The position numbers and the translations under genes are program-made. A DNA stretch of 64,000 nucleotides from an uncultured Rhodothermaceae bacterium (GTDB lineage Bacteria; Bacteroidota; Rhodothermia; Rhodothermales; Salinibacteraceae). The stretch is from assembly GCA_913056335.1 (NCBI GenBank), contig CAJXLX010000001.1, forward strand, positions 1 to 64,000, read 5' to 3'. A model generated the notes under the pieces. It was not told the origin of the DNA. It was given only the letters and a program-made list of their open reading frames with translations, and searched no databases. Positions 28,921-38,161 of this stretch are shown here, piece by piece (positions within the stretch are counted from its first letter, which is position 1; each line of letters starts with the position of its first letter).

Positions 28921-29709
28921 CTAGTTCAGCATGTCGTAGAAGCGGCGCTCGGGCAACAGCCCCACGTCTTCGGCGAACATGGTAAAGAGGCAGCGCATCA
29001 GGAAGCCGGAGACGCGGTCGGCAGCGTAGCCATCGGCTTCGAGCGAGGCAGCGACCTGCGCCAGATTCTGCGCCAGGTTCACGGTGACTTCGGTGGCGCG
29101 GCGCGTGGGGTCGAGCGAGAGCGGCTCGGTAAATATGCGCCGCAGCCGCTCCTGAATGTCGGGGTCGGCCAGATCCTGCAGGTGGATGCGGTAGCGCTGC
29201 TGATCCGGAAACGGGACGTAGTTTTTGCCCTGCCGGGCGAAGTCGGAATAGACATCGATGCAGTGGCCCACATCAACAGTGATGAGAAACGGCGGCCAGC
29301 CGTCGCGGTCGGGCAGGGTTTTGGCGTAGCGAAACGCCTGATTTTTGGCGCGGATCATGGCGCGCTCCCAGGTGCGGGTGCCGCGGCGGGCGGTACCCAG
29401 CTTACGAATGGGCTCGCGCACGCCCAGCTGCTCAGCTTCGGTGGGCGTGGGGGCATCGCTGCCCTGCTTGGCTTCGAGGACAAAGCAGCCACGCTTGTAC
29501 AGGTCAATGAATCCGTGCGAGCGGCTGGCATCGTGGGCGTACTGAACGCGGCGCTCAAAGACGTAGTCGTTGGTGCGTGTGTTGTCAGAGGCAGGGTCGG
29601 GGCGCGGGACCTCCAGCACATCGCACAGCTCGCTCAGGAACAGCTGGTAGTTGACGCGCTCGGAGCCGCCGGAGGCCGACCAGCGCTCGATGAAGTGGGA
29701 GATGGTCAT
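28921..29709 (-). CDS. N-terminal nuclease part of the same MmeI-like protein, separated by an in-frame TAG
   Basis: SHGFIDLYKRGCFVLEAKQG fits a D-ExK nuclease motif. Same frame as 26260-28866; 18 sense codons (YRGHLDTFPQALEHLWTT) lie between the TAG and the downstream Met. Confidence 0.8.
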   Translation of the reverse strand: MTISHFIERWSASGGSERVNYQLFLSELCDVLEVPRPDPASDNTRTNDYVFERRVQYAHDASRSHGFIDLYKRGCFVLEAKQGSDAPTPTEAEQLGVREPIRKLGTARRGTRTWERAMIRAKNQAFRYAKTLPDRDGWPPFLITVDVGHCIDVYSDFARQGKNYVPFPDQQRYRIHLQDLADPDIQERLRRIFTEPLSLDPTRRATEVTVNLAQNLAQVAASLEADGYAADRVSGFLMRCLFTMFAEDVGLLPERRFYDMLN

Positions 29710-29810
29710 GGGTGACGGTGACAGGCGAAGCAGAACAGACGGTTATCGTATTCGCGATGTCGGCGCGGGGTTCGGGAGGAGGGATTGGGGGATGGATAGG
29801 GACTAAGTGG

Positions 29811-29876
29811 CGTGGCAATCTCCCTGCTGCATGAGATTGCTTCGTTGCGGTGCTCCTTGCAATGACATCAAAATGA
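29811..29876. repeat. Dispersed intergenic repeat of the GCAATCTC...GAGATTGC...GCAATGACA type
   Basis: ggcaatctccctgctgcatgagattgcttcgttgcggtgctccttgcaatgacatca. Translations include the 'ARSTATKQSH' string often seen where such repeats are mistranslated. Confidence 0.6.
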
Positions 29877-29976
29877 GTTGTGACACGCGACCGCGATCCA
29901 TGTCCCAACGGAGGGATGCGTTAACGGAGTGAGTTCGCTCTCAAGGGACGAATGGATTACTTCTTCCGGTAGTAGG

Positions 29977-30054
29977 TAGACGTTAAGTGATAGCTCTCCT
30001 GATAAAAAACCTTTCCTGGGGCGAACGGTCCTCCGCTCGCCTCCGCCGGAGACG
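29977..30054. repeat. Intergenic repeat family, copy A (second copy at 53689-53773)
   Basis: tagacgttaagtgatagctctcctgataaaaaacctttcctggggcgaacggtcctccgctcgcctccgccggagacg. Confidence 0.75.
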
Positions 30055-30132
30055 TCCGCGCCAGGGCGCTTCCCGGCTCCGGATCGCCGGCAACAGGGGC
30101 GCCTTGTCCGAAATAGCAATTAGGGCCAGAAT

Positions 30133-30166
30133 AGATCTGACAGGTCTTTGGAGACCTGTCAGATCT
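30133..30166. repeat. Perfect 15-bp inverted repeat AGATCTGACAGGTCT-TTGG-AGACCTGTCAGATCT
   Basis: Arms exactly complementary, 4-nt loop. Confidence 0.9.
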
Positions 30167-30239
30167 TTACCATCAATCCCGGATCTTCGCTTCGTTCGAG
30201 ATGACTTGAACACCCTGAGCCAACTCGGGGGCACTTCAT

Positions 30240-30680
30240 TCAAGACGCCTCTGATGGCGTCGCGTTCGGCGCAAAGGTCGCGGCAATCCAGTCCCCGATC
30301 TCGTCGCGCACGCGGCGGAAGACCGCCAGCTGCTCGGCTTCAGAGCCGGTAGCCGCCGAAGGGTCGTCGAACGACTGATGCATGTTCTGCTTGGTGGCGG
30401 GCAGGTACGGGCAATTCTCGCGCGCCGCGTTGCACACCGTCACCACATAGTCGAACGTGCGCCCCTCCGCCACCGTGTCGATGGTCTTCGAGGTGTGGCC
30501 CGAAATATCGATGCCGAGGTCGCGCATCGCCTGAACCGCGAGCGGACGCACATGTGTTTGTTCGGTCCCGGCGCTGTACACGTCGTACGTGTCGCCATAG
30601 CGATGGCGCAGCAGGCCCTCAGCCATCTGGGAGCGCGCGGAGTTGTGGGTGCAGATGAACAGCACAGACGGCATAGCCAT
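30240..30680 (-). CDS. arsC: Arsenate reductase, LMW-PTP family
   Basis: SVLFICTHNSARSQMAEGLLR (CX5R), FDYVVTVCNAARENCPYLP. Confidence 0.92.
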   Translation of the reverse strand: MAMPSVLFICTHNSARSQMAEGLLRHRYGDTYDVYSAGTEQTHVRPLAVQAMRDLGIDISGHTSKTIDTVAEGRTFDYVVTVCNAARENCPYLPATKQNMHQSFDDPSAATGSEAEQLAVFRRVRDEIGDWIAATFAPNATPSEAS

Positions 30681-30697
30681 AGCAGATCTGGGTCAGG

Positions 30698-31030
30698 TTA
30701 GCAGGTCGTAGCAGCCGACTCGTCGATCATATCGCCCAGAAATCCATCAAAGCGCTCACGCAGCAGTTGCAGCGCCGCCGGATCCAGGCAGTAGCACACG
30801 CTGGGGCCGTCGATCGTGCCCTGAATGAGCCCGGCTTTCTTGAGCACCTTCAAGTGCTGCGACACCGTGGACTGCGCCAGCGGCACATCGTCCACAATCT
30901 CGCCGCAGATGCAGCTCTCCTTCTGGGCAATCACCTGCAGAATCTGCAAGCGCGCCGGGTGCGAGAGCGCCTTGGCCTGCGTGGCCAGCTCGTTCAGATC
31001 GGTGGCGAAGTGGTCTGCTTTCGTGCGCAT
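30698..31030 (-). CDS. arsR: ArsR family transcriptional regulator
   Basis: [49 protein letters not shown]; CxC motif in the HTH region. Confidence 0.92.
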   Translation of the reverse strand: MRTKADHFATDLNELATQAKALSHPARLQILQVIAQKESCICGEIVDDVPLAQSTVSQHLKVLKKAGLIQGTIDGPSVCYCLDPAALQLLRERFDGFLGDMIDESAATTC

Positions 31031-31053
31031 GTAGGACGTAGGCGTGTTGACAT

Positions 31054-31071
31054 AATCGTTATAAAGCGATA
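31054..31071 (-). promoter_or_regulatory. Putative ArsR operator upstream of arsR: TATCGC-N6-ACGATT
   Basis: 10/12 arm identity to the arsM-arsD site and the same 23-nt distance from the ATG. Confidence 0.55.
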
Positions 31072-31243
31072 GAGGGATACGCGGGGCAGGTTCCTGGTTA
31101 GGGCGTTGCGACAGCTATTACGGGCCATGGCCTGCCCCTGCATCCGGCCGTACCCGTACAGGCACAACGCGTTGGGCGATGCATTGAAGCATTTGTGCCG
31201 GGCTGGCTGCCCGTCGTGTTTTTCTCACTTGCTGCGCCTGTCA

Positions 31244-31960
31244 ATGTCGAATCCTGCCTCCGCACCCTCAGCCTCTGCGCTCCGCCCGCTCATTGGCGTG
31301 GTGGTCGACGACCTCACGCTCTACCACCGTGCGCTCACGCACCGGTCGTGCCTACGCGATCCGCATATCGATGTCGAGCACTCGAACGAGCGGCTGGAGT
31401 ACATCGGCGATGCGTTTCTGGATCTGCTGGTCGCTGTCGAGCTCTATGAGTACTTCCCCGAGGAGAACGAGGGATTTCTCTCGCGCATGCGAGCACGGCT
31501 GGTGAGCGAGACGCCCCTGGCCAACGCCGCGCGCCGCTGCGACCTGGGCCGGTACCTGCGCCTCAGTCCCAACGCAGAAAACAACGGCGGACGCAAGAAG
31601 CCCAGCATTCTCTCGGATGCCTTCGAAGCCTTTACCGCCGCGCTCTACCTGGATCAGGGCCACGATGCCGCCGCGCAGTTCGCCCGCCGGTACCTGCTCG
31701 ATCCCACGGATTTCAGTACGCTTGTGCACCGCAACCGCAACTACAAGAGCTTGCTGCAAGAGCGCTTGCAGGCTATGGCGCGCTCGTTGCCTACGTACAC
31801 GATGGTCGATCGCAGCGGCCCCGACCACGATGCCACGTTTGTGGTAGAGGTCGCGGTAGACGGCACCGCGCTGGGCCAGGGCCGAGCTGGATCCAAGCAA
31901 AAAGCCGAGCAGGAGGCCGCGCACGAAGCCATCAAACGCATGGATGGCGCGCTGTCGTAG
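31244..31960 (+). CDS. rnc: Ribonuclease III
   Basis: NERLEYIGDAFLDLLVAVELY, ILSDAFEAFTAALYLDQG, C-terminal dsRBD GRAGSKQKAEQEAAHEAI. Confidence 0.92.
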   Translation: MSNPASAPSASALRPLIGVVVDDLTLYHRALTHRSCLRDPHIDVEHSNERLEYIGDAFLDLLVAVELYEYFPEENEGFLSRMRARLVSETPLANAARRCDLGRYLRLSPNAENNGGRKKPSILSDAFEAFTAALYLDQGHDAAAQFARRYLLDPTDFSTLVHRNRNYKSLLQERLQAMARSLPTYTMVDRSGPDHDATFVVEVAVDGTALGQGRAGSKQKAEQEAAHEAIKRMDGALS

Positions 31961-32014
31961 CCCCCCCGAAAAACCACCCTGGGCCAACGGTCCCCTGATC
32001 GCCCACAGAGGGCG

Positions 32015-34624
32015 TCACGGCGCCTGTGGACCCACGAGCACGGCGTTTAGGAACAGGCGGTTGCCGCTGCGAACGTAGCCGCGGTAGTTCAGGTCTTCGG
32101 CAAACGCAATGACGCGTCCGCTGCCCACGCGCTCTTCGTAGGCAAACACCGCTCCGGGCACGCGTGCCTCCGACTCGCTCCACATGTGACCGCTGTACGT
32201 GAAGTCGCCTCCGGTGGCATAGCGAATACCGGCTCGCTGGCTCGGATTCGGCGGGCCGTCGGGCGGCAGGTACAGACGATTCGAATCCACCAGTCCGTGA
32301 AAACCGTCGGGCACGCCAGCGGTCAGCCAGTGATTGCGGTTGATGTTGGTAGCCACCATGGCGCCCGGCACGCTTACGCGCAGGCTGTCGGCGTGCTCTT
32401 CGTCGTCGTACCATGAGCGCAGAGCGATCAGCTCCAGGTCGCGGGCCACGTCGGTGCCCGAGCCAATCGTGACGAGCGTGCCGCCGTCGCGCACCCACTG
32501 GACGAGGCGCTCCAGTCCGGCCTCGCCCGCTTCGCGCTGCACCGCCTCGGTGCCGTAGGTTTCGGGCATCACAATGGTGTCGTATTCATCCAGGTCGGCC
32601 CCGCCCAGCGAGCGGGTGCGCAGGACCGAGGCGTCTACGTCGTACTGACGGTCGAGCGTAAACCAGGCCCATCCAAACGAATATGCCTGGATGCCTTCTT
32701 CCGCGAGTAGCGCCACCGAGGGCGTGTCGAGGTAGATGACTTGCCCCGATCCGAGCGAGGGACGGGTGCCCTCGGCCAGTCCGGTGCCCACTGCATCCAC
32801 CTGCAAACCGTACTGCGCAGCCACCTCGCGCATGTCGCTGTGCACGCTTGCGCCCGACTGCCCGGCGTACACAATGCCGGTGCCTGCGGTGTAATCCTGA
32901 CCGTTCAGACGCGTGCCTTCTTGCAGCATGGCCACACGGTGGCCGCGCTCGTTCAGGTGGATGAGCGCCGGCAGCCCTGCGGTCTGCGTGCCATCGATGA
33001 GGTAGGCGTAGCTGGCCTCGCCGCCGTTGATAGCGGATTCAGGGGCTGCAGATGCCGTGACGCGCTCGGCGCTGAGTCCGCTGTCGTCGGGGGTGCTGTA
33101 GCCCTCGATGCCAAAGAGCATCGGCAGCGACCACGCGGTGATGTCGTAGAAGCGCGGGTTTTCGCCCCGGTCGACGCGGGCGCGGGCGTCCTCCAGAAAG
33201 TCCTGGGGCACCGGCACGTTGGGCTCCAGCAGCGCACGGATGAGCCGGTTGCGCGGCTGCGCGGCATCAATCACGTAGGTGCCTTCCTCGAACGAGCGCG
33301 CCCCGACCGACGTGCCGGTACGATCTTGCACATTGCTCAGTTGGGCAGATGCAGTAAGCCGGTCCACTTCGACGCCATTGCGGCGCAAGAGGTCAACGGC
33401 CTCGGCCAGCAAATGCGGGTCGCCCGACGTATCCGTTAGCAGGTAGCGCTGGGCGCCTTCCTCGCCGTTGGCAATCGCCTCGCGGTGGGCTTGCACGTAC
33501 TCGGTAAGGAGCGTTTCGCGTTCGTTAGCAGTGTGCTCAAGGGCTGCAACAAACCCCGTGTATGGATTCTGAATCGCATCCTCCAGCGTACGTACCGTAC
33601 CATCGGGCCGCGTGAGGGCCAGGCCACGGCTGCTGCCCTGCTCGTAGAGCATGCCCACGGCGCCCTGGTAGCTCATGTACGAGGTCGTGTAGCCCGGGTA
33701 GAAGTAGTTGTAGCGCTCGCGCGTCATGTAGTCGGTGCCCAGCGTGTCGAGCGAGGCCGCGTGCGCCTCGTTGTACGACTCGAACCAGCGCGAGGCGAAC
33801 TCCGGAAAGAACGGGCCAACGGGTCCGGTAGGCGGATCCACGTAGAACTCCACATCCGAGCCCATCTCGTGGCTGTCGATGCCCGCTTGCGGGCGCCACG
33901 CCTGCAGCACCGGCACGCGGGCTTGCGTTTCCTTGTGCGTGTGCGCAAACCAGTCGCGGTTGATGTCGAAGTAGTAGTGGCTGGTGCGGTACTTCAGGGC
34001 CTCCCAGGCGGTAAAGTCGTTCGCCCAGTCCTGATTATCAGGATTCGCCTGTGCGCCCATGGTCTCATGGGTGCGATGCGCAAACGCGTCGCGTCCATCC
34101 GGATTCAGCATCGGGTCGATAATGACGACCGTGTTCTCCAGAATGGTCTGCGTGACCGCGTCGTCTTGCGTGGCGAGGCGCTCCAGCATCTTGAGCCCCG
34201 CTTCGGATCCCGACAGCTCAACCCCGTGAATCGACCCGCCGAACCAGAACACCGCAGGCTGATCTGCGATGATGGACTCAGCCTCCGCATCCGACAAGCC
34301 GCGCGGATCACCGAGTGCCTGTGCGTTGGACTGAATCTCGTCGAGGCGGGCGTGGTTTTCGGGTGCGGTGACGATCGCATGCATGAGCGGGCGCCCCTCC
34401 CACGAGGTGCCGCTCTGCTCCACGACTACGCGGTCGGAAGCCGCGGCCACGGCTTCCAGGTAGTCTTGCATCTGGTAGGCCTGCGTTACGCGCTCGCCAA
34501 ACGCATGGCCGGCGACCGATTCAAACGAAGGCACCTGCGCCTGCACGGGAGCAGGTCCGGCCCAAAGTACGGCAAGGACAAGCGACGCCGCGAAGTATGT
34601 AACGAAACGAGTGGCAACACGCAT
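32015..34624 (-). CDS. Secreted M14-family zinc carboxypeptidase
   Basis: Signal peptide; WFGGSIHGVELSGSEAGLKMLERL (HxxE-like), DPMLNPDGRDAFAHR, GIDSHEMG. Confidence 0.88.
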   Translation of the reverse strand: MRVATRFVTYFAASLVLAVLWAGPAPVQAQVPSFESVAGHAFGERVTQAYQMQDYLEAVAAASDRVVVEQSGTSWEGRPLMHAIVTAPENHARLDEIQSNAQALGDPRGLSDAEAESIIADQPAVFWFGGSIHGVELSGSEAGLKMLERLATQDDAVTQTILENTVVIIDPMLNPDGRDAFAHRTHETMGAQANPDNQDWANDFTAWEALKYRTSHYYFDINRDWFAHTHKETQARVPVLQAWRPQAGIDSHEMGSDVEFYVDPPTGPVGPFFPEFASRWFESYNEAHAASLDTLGTDYMTRERYNYFYPGYTTSYMSYQGAVGMLYEQGSSRGLALTRPDGTVRTLEDAIQNPYTGFVAALEHTANERETLLTEYVQAHREAIANGEEGAQRYLLTDTSGDPHLLAEAVDLLRRNGVEVDRLTASAQLSNVQDRTGTSVGARSFEEGTYVIDAAQPRNRLIRALLEPNVPVPQDFLEDARARVDRGENPRFYDITAWSLPMLFGIEGYSTPDDSGLSAERVTASAAPESAINGGEASYAYLIDGTQTAGLPALIHLNERGHRVAMLQEGTRLNGQDYTAGTGIVYAGQSGASVHSDMREVAAQYGLQVDAVGTGLAEGTRPSLGSGQVIYLDTPSVALLAEEGIQAYSFGWAWFTLDRQYDVDASVLRTRSLGGADLDEYDTIVMPETYGTEAVQREAGEAGLERLVQWVRDGGTLVTIGSGTDVARDLELIALRSWYDDEEHADSLRVSVPGAMVATNINRNHWLTAGVPDGFHGLVDSNRLYLPPDGPPNPSQRAGIRYATGGDFTYSGHMWSESEARVPGAVFAYEERVGSGRVIAFAEDLNYRGYVRSGNRLFLNAVLVGPQAP

Positions 34625-34798
34625 AAGCAGAGCACGAGCATCCAGAAAGACAAGGGGCGGACTGCATAGCATAGCGAATCCACCCGACGGGCGCAAAACT
34701 GATGCTGTGGACAATGTAACGGATTCGATTGGCATGGCGCTGCCCATCTTTTATATTGGGGATGCGCTGCGTTCTCTTGCATCCCCTTGCTGTTTGCC

Positions 34799-36160
34799 AT
34801 GCCCCACACGGATTCCTCTCGAACACGTGCTATCTTGAACGCCCTGGGTCCGGGTCTCATCATGGCCGGGGCCGCGATTGGCGTGTCGCACCTTGTGCAG
34901 TCCACACGTGCCGGCGCCGAGTACGGCTTTGTGGCGGCGGTGCTCATTGTGGCCGCCTGTCTGTTCAAGTATCCATTTCTGGAGTACGGGCCGCGCTATG
35001 CGGCTGCTACCGGCGAGAGCCTACTCGACGGCTACCGGCGCCTTGGCCCCTGGGCCACCGGCGTATTCGCGCTCATCACGGTAGGGACCATGTTCATCGT
35101 GCTGGCGAGCGTCACGGCCGTTACGGCGGGACTCATGGGCTGGCTCGTGGGCACGACGCCCAACCTGGCGCTGTGGAGCGGTGTGGTCCTGGGCCTGTGC
35201 ATCCTCATCTTGATGTGGGGGCGCTACCAGTTCCTCGACCGCGCTATGAAAGTGATCATGGCGCTGCTGGCGGTATCGACCGTGGTGGCCGCTGTGGCCG
35301 CACTGGTGGGACCGGCGCCTGACATGGTAGAGCCACCTGCCGGGCCGAGCGCGCTGCTCACCACCTCGGGCATCGCCTTCTCGCTTGCGCTTATGGGCTG
35401 GATGCCGGTGCCCATCGACATGGCCGCGTGGCACTCGTTGTGGACGCTGGAGCGCGAGCGCGACACGGGCACCCGCCTGGCCCTGCGCGACGTGCAGGCC
35501 GACTTTGCGATTGGCTATGCGCTCTCGCTGCTGATGGCGCTGGCGTTTCTGGTGCTGGGTACGGCCCTAATGTACGGCACGGGCACCGAGTTTGGCAGCG
35601 GTGCGGTGGCTTTTGCCACACAGGTGGTTGACCTCTACACCACCACACTCGGTCCGGGGGTGGGTACGCTTGTCGGCATTGCTGCACTCACTACGATGCT
35701 AAGCACCACGTTAGCGGTAACGGATGCGTATGGACGTCTCGTGGCCTGGTTTACCGCCTACCTACAGGGCACGCCGCTGGCGGCGCGCAGCCTGGCTCGT
35801 GCGCCCAAAGCTGTCGCCGTGGGATCGGACACGGCCCCCAGCCCCAAACCAGCCCCATCCTCTACGTCTGAAGGGGGCGACGTAGAAGCCCTGCAGCGCT
35901 ACTACCGATGGGGCCTCTTCATCACGCCCTTGGGGGCCTGGGCGATCTTGGCGCTGCTCGTACAGAGCCTCACTGCCCTGGTTGACGTGGCCACCACACT
36001 CGCCTTCTTGGCCGGACCCGTCCTGGGCGCCATGAACTACTACCTCGTATGCAGCGACCACATGCCCGAGCACGCACAGCCATCTACCGGGATGCGCGCG
36101 CTCTCCTGGGCCGGACTCGTCTTTCTGGTCGCGTTCTGCGTGGCGTACGTGGTGGTGTAA
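34799..36160 (+). CDS. Nramp family divalent metal ion transporter
   Basis: LGPGLIMAGAAIGVSHLVQSTRAGAEYGF and multi-TM profile. Confidence 0.85.
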   Translation: MPHTDSSRTRAILNALGPGLIMAGAAIGVSHLVQSTRAGAEYGFVAAVLIVAACLFKYPFLEYGPRYAAATGESLLDGYRRLGPWATGVFALITVGTMFIVLASVTAVTAGLMGWLVGTTPNLALWSGVVLGLCILILMWGRYQFLDRAMKVIMALLAVSTVVAAVAALVGPAPDMVEPPAGPSALLTTSGIAFSLALMGWMPVPIDMAAWHSLWTLERERDTGTRLALRDVQADFAIGYALSLLMALAFLVLGTALMYGTGTEFGSGAVAFATQVVDLYTTTLGPGVGTLVGIAALTTMLSTTLAVTDAYGRLVAWFTAYLQGTPLAARSLARAPKAVAVGSDTAPSPKPAPSSTSEGGDVEALQRYYRWGLFITPLGAWAILALLVQSLTALVDVATTLAFLAGPVLGAMNYYLVCSDHMPEHAQPSTGMRALSWAGLVFLVAFCVAYVVV

Positions 36161-36223
36161 GTGCGGCGGGAAATGAATGGTTAGTAGGACGCCAAGCACA
36201 CCACCGGCTCGGCGAGCGACTGC

Positions 36224-36523
36224 TCACGAGTAGACAGCGTCGTGCTCACACGGCCCCTGGCCGGTAACTTCCCACACGCCCATCGCCAGCCAGCTCTGAA
36301 ACTCGTGGCGCGGCCAGGCCTTGTAGCGGATCGCAGCCGGATATGCCACCTGGGCTCCGTCTTCGGCCAACCACTCAAAGCAGATATGCGTGGAGGTCTC
36401 AAACAAAACGCCGAGCAGGCAACCTTTGCCTTCAACAAAGTACTTGTACGTGGCATTCCCCGGACACGGGTGCGGCTGAAATCCCTCGGGCGCCGCTTTT
36501 ACGAAGGCCTCTAACGTGGACAT
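36224..36523 (-). CDS. Hypothetical protein
   Basis: 99-aa ORF MSTLEAFVKAAPEGFQPHPCPGNATYKYFVEGKGC... Confidence 0.5.
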   Translation of the reverse strand: MSTLEAFVKAAPEGFQPHPCPGNATYKYFVEGKGCLLGVLFETSTHICFEWLAEDGAQVAYPAAIRYKAWPRHEFQSWLAMGVWEVTGQGPCEHDAVYS

Positions 36524-36551
36524 AGGCGTTACAGCAGAGTTACTGGCTTAT

Positions 36552-36680
36552 TTAGACAGCATCTAATCTAATGGGAACGCGCCCCATCGCCAAGATATCG
36601 GCATGAAGTTCGATATAAATTGAGTAGCTGCGGCTTTGGGCATCCATTACAAGGCTATCCAATTTAGACCGCCTCTAAAT
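36552..36680. promoter_or_regulatory. Pair of inverted-repeat sites TTAGA-N5-TCTAA in a divergent intergenic region
   Basis: TTAGA-CAGCA-TCTAA (36552-36566) and ATTTAGA-CCGCC-TCTAAAT (36662-36680), one upstream of each divergent gene. Confidence 0.45.
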
Positions 36681-36785
36681 CCCGTTTGGCGTGGATCCTG
36701 GGTGGTTTCCTGCTGTTTCTAAAACAAATCTTTACAGAGCAAAGCGTTCTTGAATCCTGATACAACCTGACACGAGGTGAGTCTT

Positions 36786-36995
36786 ATGACCAATGAAATC
36801 CAATCTCAGTGCACAGCCTGCGCGCATCTTGACCGCACTGCGAACAGTGGGACTTGTGAAGCCTTTCCTGAAGGTATTCCCGAAGAGATTCTGACTAACC
36901 AGCACGACCACCACAAGCCTTACCCCGGCGACCAGCGTGTGCGGTTCGAGCTTGCGCCTATCCCCGAAGCCAAACGCAAAGCTGTTGCCTCGTAA
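36786..36995 (+). CDS. Small Cys/His-containing conserved protein
   Basis: MTNEIQSQCTACAHLDRTANSGTCEAFPEGIPEEILTNQHDHHKPYPGDQRVRFELAP; CxxCxH...C...H pattern of a widespread small protein family. Confidence 0.75.
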   Translation: MTNEIQSQCTACAHLDRTANSGTCEAFPEGIPEEILTNQHDHHKPYPGDQRVRFELAPIPEAKRKAVAS

Positions 36996-37027
36996 GGCAA
37001 CGCGTGTAACATAGCATACCCACGACG

Positions 37028-37065
37028 AAAAGCCGACGAGTCCACCACGGGGCGCGTCGGCTTTT
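37028..37065 (+). terminator. Rho-independent terminator-like hairpin
   Basis: AAAAGCCGACG...CGTCGGCTTTT directly downstream of 36786-36995. Confidence 0.7.
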
Positions 37066-37244
37066 GCATTGAGGTCCGTCCTGGTCCAGCAAAAAACGGC
37101 ACACCGCACCACGTTTCACAACGGACAGATCATACAACTTGTAAGCAGCCAGCAGATGTCCGCAGTTAACGGCGTTTTACGCATTTACCTGTGCTTCCAT
37201 ACGCGACAACACGCGGCCTTTACATCTGCCCCCCGCCCTCTGAT

Positions 37245-37718
37245 ATGTCTACCTCAACGTTTCAACCGAACGAAGACGCTGCGGAATCGACCACCCAGCC
37301 CGAAAAGCTAACCCGCTTTCTGGCATTGCTCATCGACTCTGTGCTAACCATGGTAGTGTCATGGATTCCGGTGCTTGGTCCGCTCTTAGGGGCGGGCTAC
37401 TTCCTGGTGCGCGACGGCCTGACGCTCGACTTCATGAATCAGCGCTCGATCGGAAAGCATGTGATGGGACTCAGAGTGAATCGGGCCGATGGGAAGCCCA
37501 TGGACATTGAGACCTCGGCCAAGCGCAACTGGATGTTTGCCATTGGCGGCGTCACCGCCCTGATTGCTGAGATTCCACTTATTGGCTGGCTGCTGGCCCT
37601 CCCCATTTCGCTGGCCGCGCTGGCCATTGGGTTGTACGAAGGCTACCGGGTACTTACGCGCAGCGACCAGAAGCGCTGGGGAGACGACATGGCCGATACA
37701 ACCGTTGTGAAAGCATAA
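37245..37718 (+). CDS. RDD family membrane protein
   Basis: TRFLALLIDSVLTMVVSWIP, GQRSIGKHVMGLRV-like segment, two TM stretches. Confidence 0.8.
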   Translation: MSTSTFQPNEDAAESTTQPEKLTRFLALLIDSVLTMVVSWIPVLGPLLGAGYFLVRDGLTLDFMNQRSIGKHVMGLRVNRADGKPMDIETSAKRNWMFAIGGVTALIAEIPLIGWLLALPISLAALAIGLYEGYRVLTRSDQKRWGDDMADTTVVKA

Positions 37719-37807
37719 CGTCAGAGCGGACGCTTGCTAAATATGCGAGCGCCCATGCGCAGAAGCCACCAACCGTATGCATCTCTCCAAGCAGATCTCC
37801 TTTAGGC

Positions 37808-37841
37808 CACCGCCGCTTTGTGTATGCAGAGCGGCGGTTTC
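37808..37841 (+). terminator. Terminator-like hairpin
   Basis: ACCGCCGCT...AGCGGCGGTTTCTTT. Confidence 0.55.
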
Positions 37842-38161
37842 TTTGTGGTGCGTACGCCACGTGACGAAAAGAGGTAGAAACGCCCTACTGCAGCGCACAA
37901 ATGTAACGAATTTAGCGAAAGGGTTGCATTCCTGTGCAATACGTACTACAGTAATGTGCAGTATTCATGCATGCCCTTTCACACTCCATATGCTCTTTCT
38001 GCGTTATAGTATAGTTTCCTCTACTTGCCGTCTTCTCAGCGAGTGCTCCTCTGCATGGAGGGGGAATGCACATGCATGACAACGCGCATGACAACGAACG
38101 GAGAAATCGTTGAGGGTGCAAACGTCCCGACTCTTTGCTTGCCACGGGTTTACTCAGTCCT

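Noticed and set aside
27322-29715. 797-aa plus-strand ORF across the restriction-modification region
   Set aside because: Antisense to the recognisable MmeI-like gene; no domain, composition typical of a stop-poor antisense frame in GC-rich DNA.
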